From Larus michahellis (Eukaryota; Chordata; Aves; Charadriiformes; Laridae), in assembly GCF_964199755.1 (NCBI RefSeq), contig NC_133897.1:165552678-165616677 (forward strand): DNA of 64,000 nt, written 5' to 3'. How positions within the stretch are numbered: the stretch's first letter is position 1; each line of letters opens with the position of its first letter. Positions 60,589 through 64,000 of the stretch are shown one piece after another. Below the pieces are notes generated by a model that searched no databases, was not told the origin of the DNA, and saw only the letters and a list, made by a program, of their open reading frames with translations. The translations under genes were made by a program, and so were the position numbers.

Positions 60589-61879
60589 GCAGCACTGCCA
60601 CCAGGGAGGAGAGGTCCCAGGATGCGAAGAGCCATGGTGCCGTCCCCAGCCCGTGACCGCAGCTGGGACCCAGCCAGAGGAAAGCCAACGCGCTGAGACT
60701 TCCTCTGGCCACATCCGCGATGAAGGAAACAGGAAAGGTCCAGAAGGAGAGCGACGGAAACAAAACACCCCGCAGGAGCTGGCGTCTGGGGGCAGGGGGG
60801 TAAGCGGCCAGCGGCACGTCCTGCTCCAGGTGCAGGGCCGGAAAGAGAAGATGGGGATGTCCTGGAAAAGCCGTGCCTGACACCGCAGGGAGGTGACGGC
60901 GGCTGCGGGATATCTGCCACCAGGAATAGAGCAGGGCCCAGCACTGTCTGCTGGGAGAACATCGTGGGGTTTTTTGCCCCAAGGGTCTTTTTTTGTTTGT
61001 TTCTTTTGCCACAGGGGATGTTTTCTGAACAGAACATCAAGAAGGAGGATTAAAATTGCACGGGCGCAGGGGGAGAGCGACGGGGAGCTTTCGGAAGCCC
61101 ACTGAAACCCACCTGCGACATGAACTAGTTCACGCGTCTTCCTCCACATCCTTTTTTAGTGCACGGTAACTGCTGGCTCCCACGTAAACTGGCAGAAAAG
61201 AGCCGTACAGCCCTTGGCTCTATAGTCCTGCTCAGATTTAAGGAGTTCAGTGGTATTTAGGCAGGAGGGAAAGATGCCGGCGTGGGGATTTACAAGCAGG
61301 AGGCACTCAGGAGACCGGGAAAGAGGGAGGAACAGGGAAGATGAGACAACGAGACAGATAAAAAGAGCACAGTCTTTGCAGCGCTGTGCAAGCCGAGAAC
61401 ACACCGGAGGCCCCAGTAACACGATCGACCCCTTTTTATCTTTTATGTGCACCTTTTTTTCTTTGAAGGGAGGCGGAGACACAGCGTGGAAAGTGCCTAA
61501 AGCGGCCCTTTCGGGGTTGTTTTTGCCTCTCGCACGCTTTGGTGCCGGTCCACAACCCCGACAGGACAGGGACCCCATGCCGACACGAGGATGCCCGCGA
61601 TGGCCACCGGTGCCGGGGCTGCCTCTCCCATCCGGCACGCGTGGGGCGACACTCCAGAGGCAACGTGAGATGCTCCAGGAATCCCTTGAAGAACCCTTTA
61701 GCTGCGATTTCAGGTTTTCCCAAAGCAACCCGAATTTTCCCAAAGGAACCCCCCCCAAGCAACCCGAATTTGGGGTGTGCACAGATGGCAATTTTTTTTT
61801 TTAACCAAATTCCTTTTTGCACCATAAAAGATTTAGCCGCTGGGAGAAGCTCATAAAAAACACAAAAAGGCACCAAATG
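60589..61879. other. Non-coding, no gene recognised
   Basis: Unique GC-rich sequence. ORFs of 150-230 codons on both strands overlap one another, show no domains and partly derive from the CR1 at their edge. Confidence 0.5.
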
Positions 61880-62100
61880 TTCAGCACTGGCGGGGGGGAA
61901 GGACCCTCCCCAGCTGAACGCAGCCCCCTCCCGGTCCTTCCCACCCCATCCCCGGCAGCGGACGACTCACGGGCAGCCGCTCGCAGCGAGATCCTGGTTT
62001 TTATGATCCGGGATATCCCCTCTCTGCCGCCTTCCCCCAGCAGCCGCGAGGAGCTCGCAGCTGCGGCGCCGACGTCAGAGGCTTTTCCTGGCTTGGATTT
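61880..62100 (-). promoter_or_regulatory. Second GC-rich promoter-like patch, possible distal first exon of PTP4A3
   Basis: A short CpG-dense patch lies 7.4 kb upstream of the start codon. On the minus strand it shows a CRE-like CTGACGTC (62071-62078), an ATAAAAAC TATA-like motif (61997-62004), and a consensus GTGAGT donor (61965-61970). This order of motifs would suit a promoter followed by a short non-coding first exon. There is no transcript evidence. Confidence 0.25.
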
Positions 62101-62114
62101 GAAGGGAAAGGAGG

Positions 62115-62137
62115 AAAAAAAAAAAAAAAAAAAAAAA
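62115..62137. repeat. A homopolymer, 23 bp
   Basis: An A run lies right beside the GC-rich promoter-like patch at 61880-62100. If that patch is a promoter, this would be an upstream poly(dA:dT) tract on the minus strand, which can exclude nucleosomes. Confidence 0.95.
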
Positions 62138-64000
62138 GAGGGGGGAGGAAGAGAGGCCCACTCCACGGGGAAAAGTTAATAGCAGGCTTCGGGCTGGCTG
62201 CCTCCCAAATCTGCAGAGGGTGCATCCCAGAGGGTTGTTTGTGCCGGGGGGCGGGGGTCAAAAGCTCAGTTGTTTGGGGATGGCTGGTCCACAGGGAAGT
62301 CAGGCACCCCAAATACTGGGGGCTAGCTCCCCCCACCATCCTTCAGGGATTTATTTTGGCCAGAGGAATCAGGGAAGAAAAAAAAAAAAAAGCCATTCTG
62401 CCTCTGATGGGGCATTTCCAGGCTTCCTGTCCTGCCCAAGAGTATCCTTGGAAAGAAAAAAAAAATAATCCCAAAGCAACATCCTCACCCCAAAACACAC
62501 ATAAGGGGGGAAAACTGACCCAAATGGTCCCCCCTCTGACAACTGCCACTGCCACGTGCCTCTCCCACCCGAATCTCTGGTGCGGCTGAACATCTGCTCA
62601 GCTTTTCTTGTGGTTTCTCGCAGCATTTCTAACAAATTTAATACTCGTGGCAGGTGTCTGAACGGCGAAATGCAGGGCGGGGGGGAAGCACCAGGAGCGC
62701 GGGCAGCAGCGGCTCACCCTGGGAAGGGCATGGTGGGGGCTGTCATGACCTGCCCTTCCAAGTACAGCTTGAGTCCGTGCCGAGGAGGCTATTTTTGCGA
62801 GAGGCGCAGCCTGCGTTCAGTTTTTCCACTGCCTTCCCCAAAACCGGTGTTTTGGCCCCTGGTCTTCAACCGTTCCGTTTTCCACCGGACCTGCACTTTG
62901 CTATTTGGCATGTCCCCGCTCGGTGGTGACATCCTGATGTGAAGATGTCCCTATGCCGTCTGGTCCTACCTCCTCGTCAAGCCAACGGCAGCCCTGACCA
63001 AAGGGCACCGGCAGCCCTTTCTGCGTCATCGGCACATCTTGCACAACCTCCAACACCAACCAGCCGCGGTGGCTTTGATGGACATTTGTTGACGAAGAAG
63101 GGGGCTCCAGGAACTCAAACTACCCAACAGGTGGATTTCGACCTGCAGATAGTGCTGAAAGTACACCCTGCTCCATGACACGCCGGGGGTGGGAACATGG
63201 GACAGAAGAAAACGTGCTCTGTGTGTGATAAGCCCCATGAAAAAGTCTTCTCTGGTGGCACCAAGCTATAGCCAGCATTGATGAGAGAAGCCAAGCTTGG
63301 GAGAAAGGCAGATTTTCCAAATCAATGGCACCAGGCTGAGATGGTGTTTGTGAGTCCTTGAGCTTCCTCCACCATCCAGACCCTGTGCTCTCAGAAGTTG
63401 TCCTCCCAAACCATCTCACCCTTGCTCCCCAGAACCGTGTCTACACATTTCACCCCACGGAGACAGGGTCACACATATCGTGACAGGCTACTAGGGTCGG
63501 CAACACCACAAGCCCTCTGCCTTGTGGTGGGAACCAGAGCACTTTTGAAGGCAGCCACCAGCCCATGGGGACAGTGCTGCATGGAAAACCCTGGGATGGC
63601 TCCTCCTTGTCCTCACCAGCCCCCACTGCTGCTTCTAGGGTTGTCCCCTTTCCAGCAGGATGGGACAGAGATGCTGCACGCAGGTAATAAGTGTCCCTCC
63701 AGGGCTACCAGTAATTCGGAGAGATGCCGGGGGGAACAAGAGGGGTGTCAGCCAGGATAACTAAAAGCTGTGGAGCAAGTGAAGGGAGATGGGAAAATGC
63801 CCTGCTGCTGCGTGGGATGCTGCAAGGTCCCACAGTGCCCAGGCATGCTGCAGACCCCTGGCATGACAAGGTCCTAGCACATCCCACCAAGCCTGGCCCA
63901 TCTCACCAAGCCTGCCCGTCTCACCAAGCACCAAACCTGTAGAGAAGGTTTTCCATGATAACCCCTTCCAGAAGCCTCCTTAGCTCCAGAAAAAAGCCAT
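62138..64000. other. Non-coding, no gene recognised
   Basis: Unique sequence to the right window edge. Two A runs (about 62379-62391 and 62456-62465) and short overlapping ORFs are all that is visible. Confidence 0.5.

Noticed and set aside
60354..61040. 228-codon minus-strand ORF
   Set aside because: Its C-terminal third is CR1 ([20 protein letters not shown]). The rest is low-support unique sequence.

Overview
The window is bird genomic DNA. Fragments of the avian CR1 (Chicken Repeat 1) LINE occur on both strands. Most end in the diagnostic ATTCTATG-type 3' terminus and carry remnants of the ORF2 C-terminus. Introns are long, and I saw no bacterial-type gene packing, rRNA, tRNA or CRISPR. 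CR1 alone does not fix the species.

The only gene I can support fully is PTP4A3 (PRL-3 phosphatase), on the minus strand in the right third. Its five coding exons run from the start codon at 54608 to the stop at 45502. All junctions are GT-AG, the reading frame is kept throughout, and the exons add up to 522 nt (173 codons plus stop). The product has the PRL active site, the catalytic Asp, the redox Cys49 and a C-terminal CaaX box. Upstream lies a CpG-rich block (about 54.9-56.6 kb) with a possible 5'-leader exon. A second GC-rich, promoter-like patch lies near 62 kb. Downstream, a GC-rich unique region leads to a convincing poly(A) signal at 40594-40599, which suggests a 3' UTR of about 4.9 kb.

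The left 40 kb looks intergenic, or like intron of a gene whose exons are not recognisable. It holds scattered CR1 fragments (young and very old), small tandem duplications, homopolymer tracts and a few patches that resemble conserved non-coding elements. One 189-nt open segment with good splice signals (23057-23245, minus strand) is a candidate coding exon of an unrecognised protein.

Intron 2 of PTP4A3 carries four CR1 pieces in alternating orientation plus a TA-rich degenerate satellite. Intron 4 carries one CR1 inserted inside another. Exons 3 and 4 are therefore flanked by inverted CR1 sequence. I found no evidence for a novel multi-gene system. The most useful leads are the inverted-CR1 architecture around exons 3-4, the candidate exon at 23.1 kb, the possible upstream ORFs in the leader, and several enhancer-like patches.
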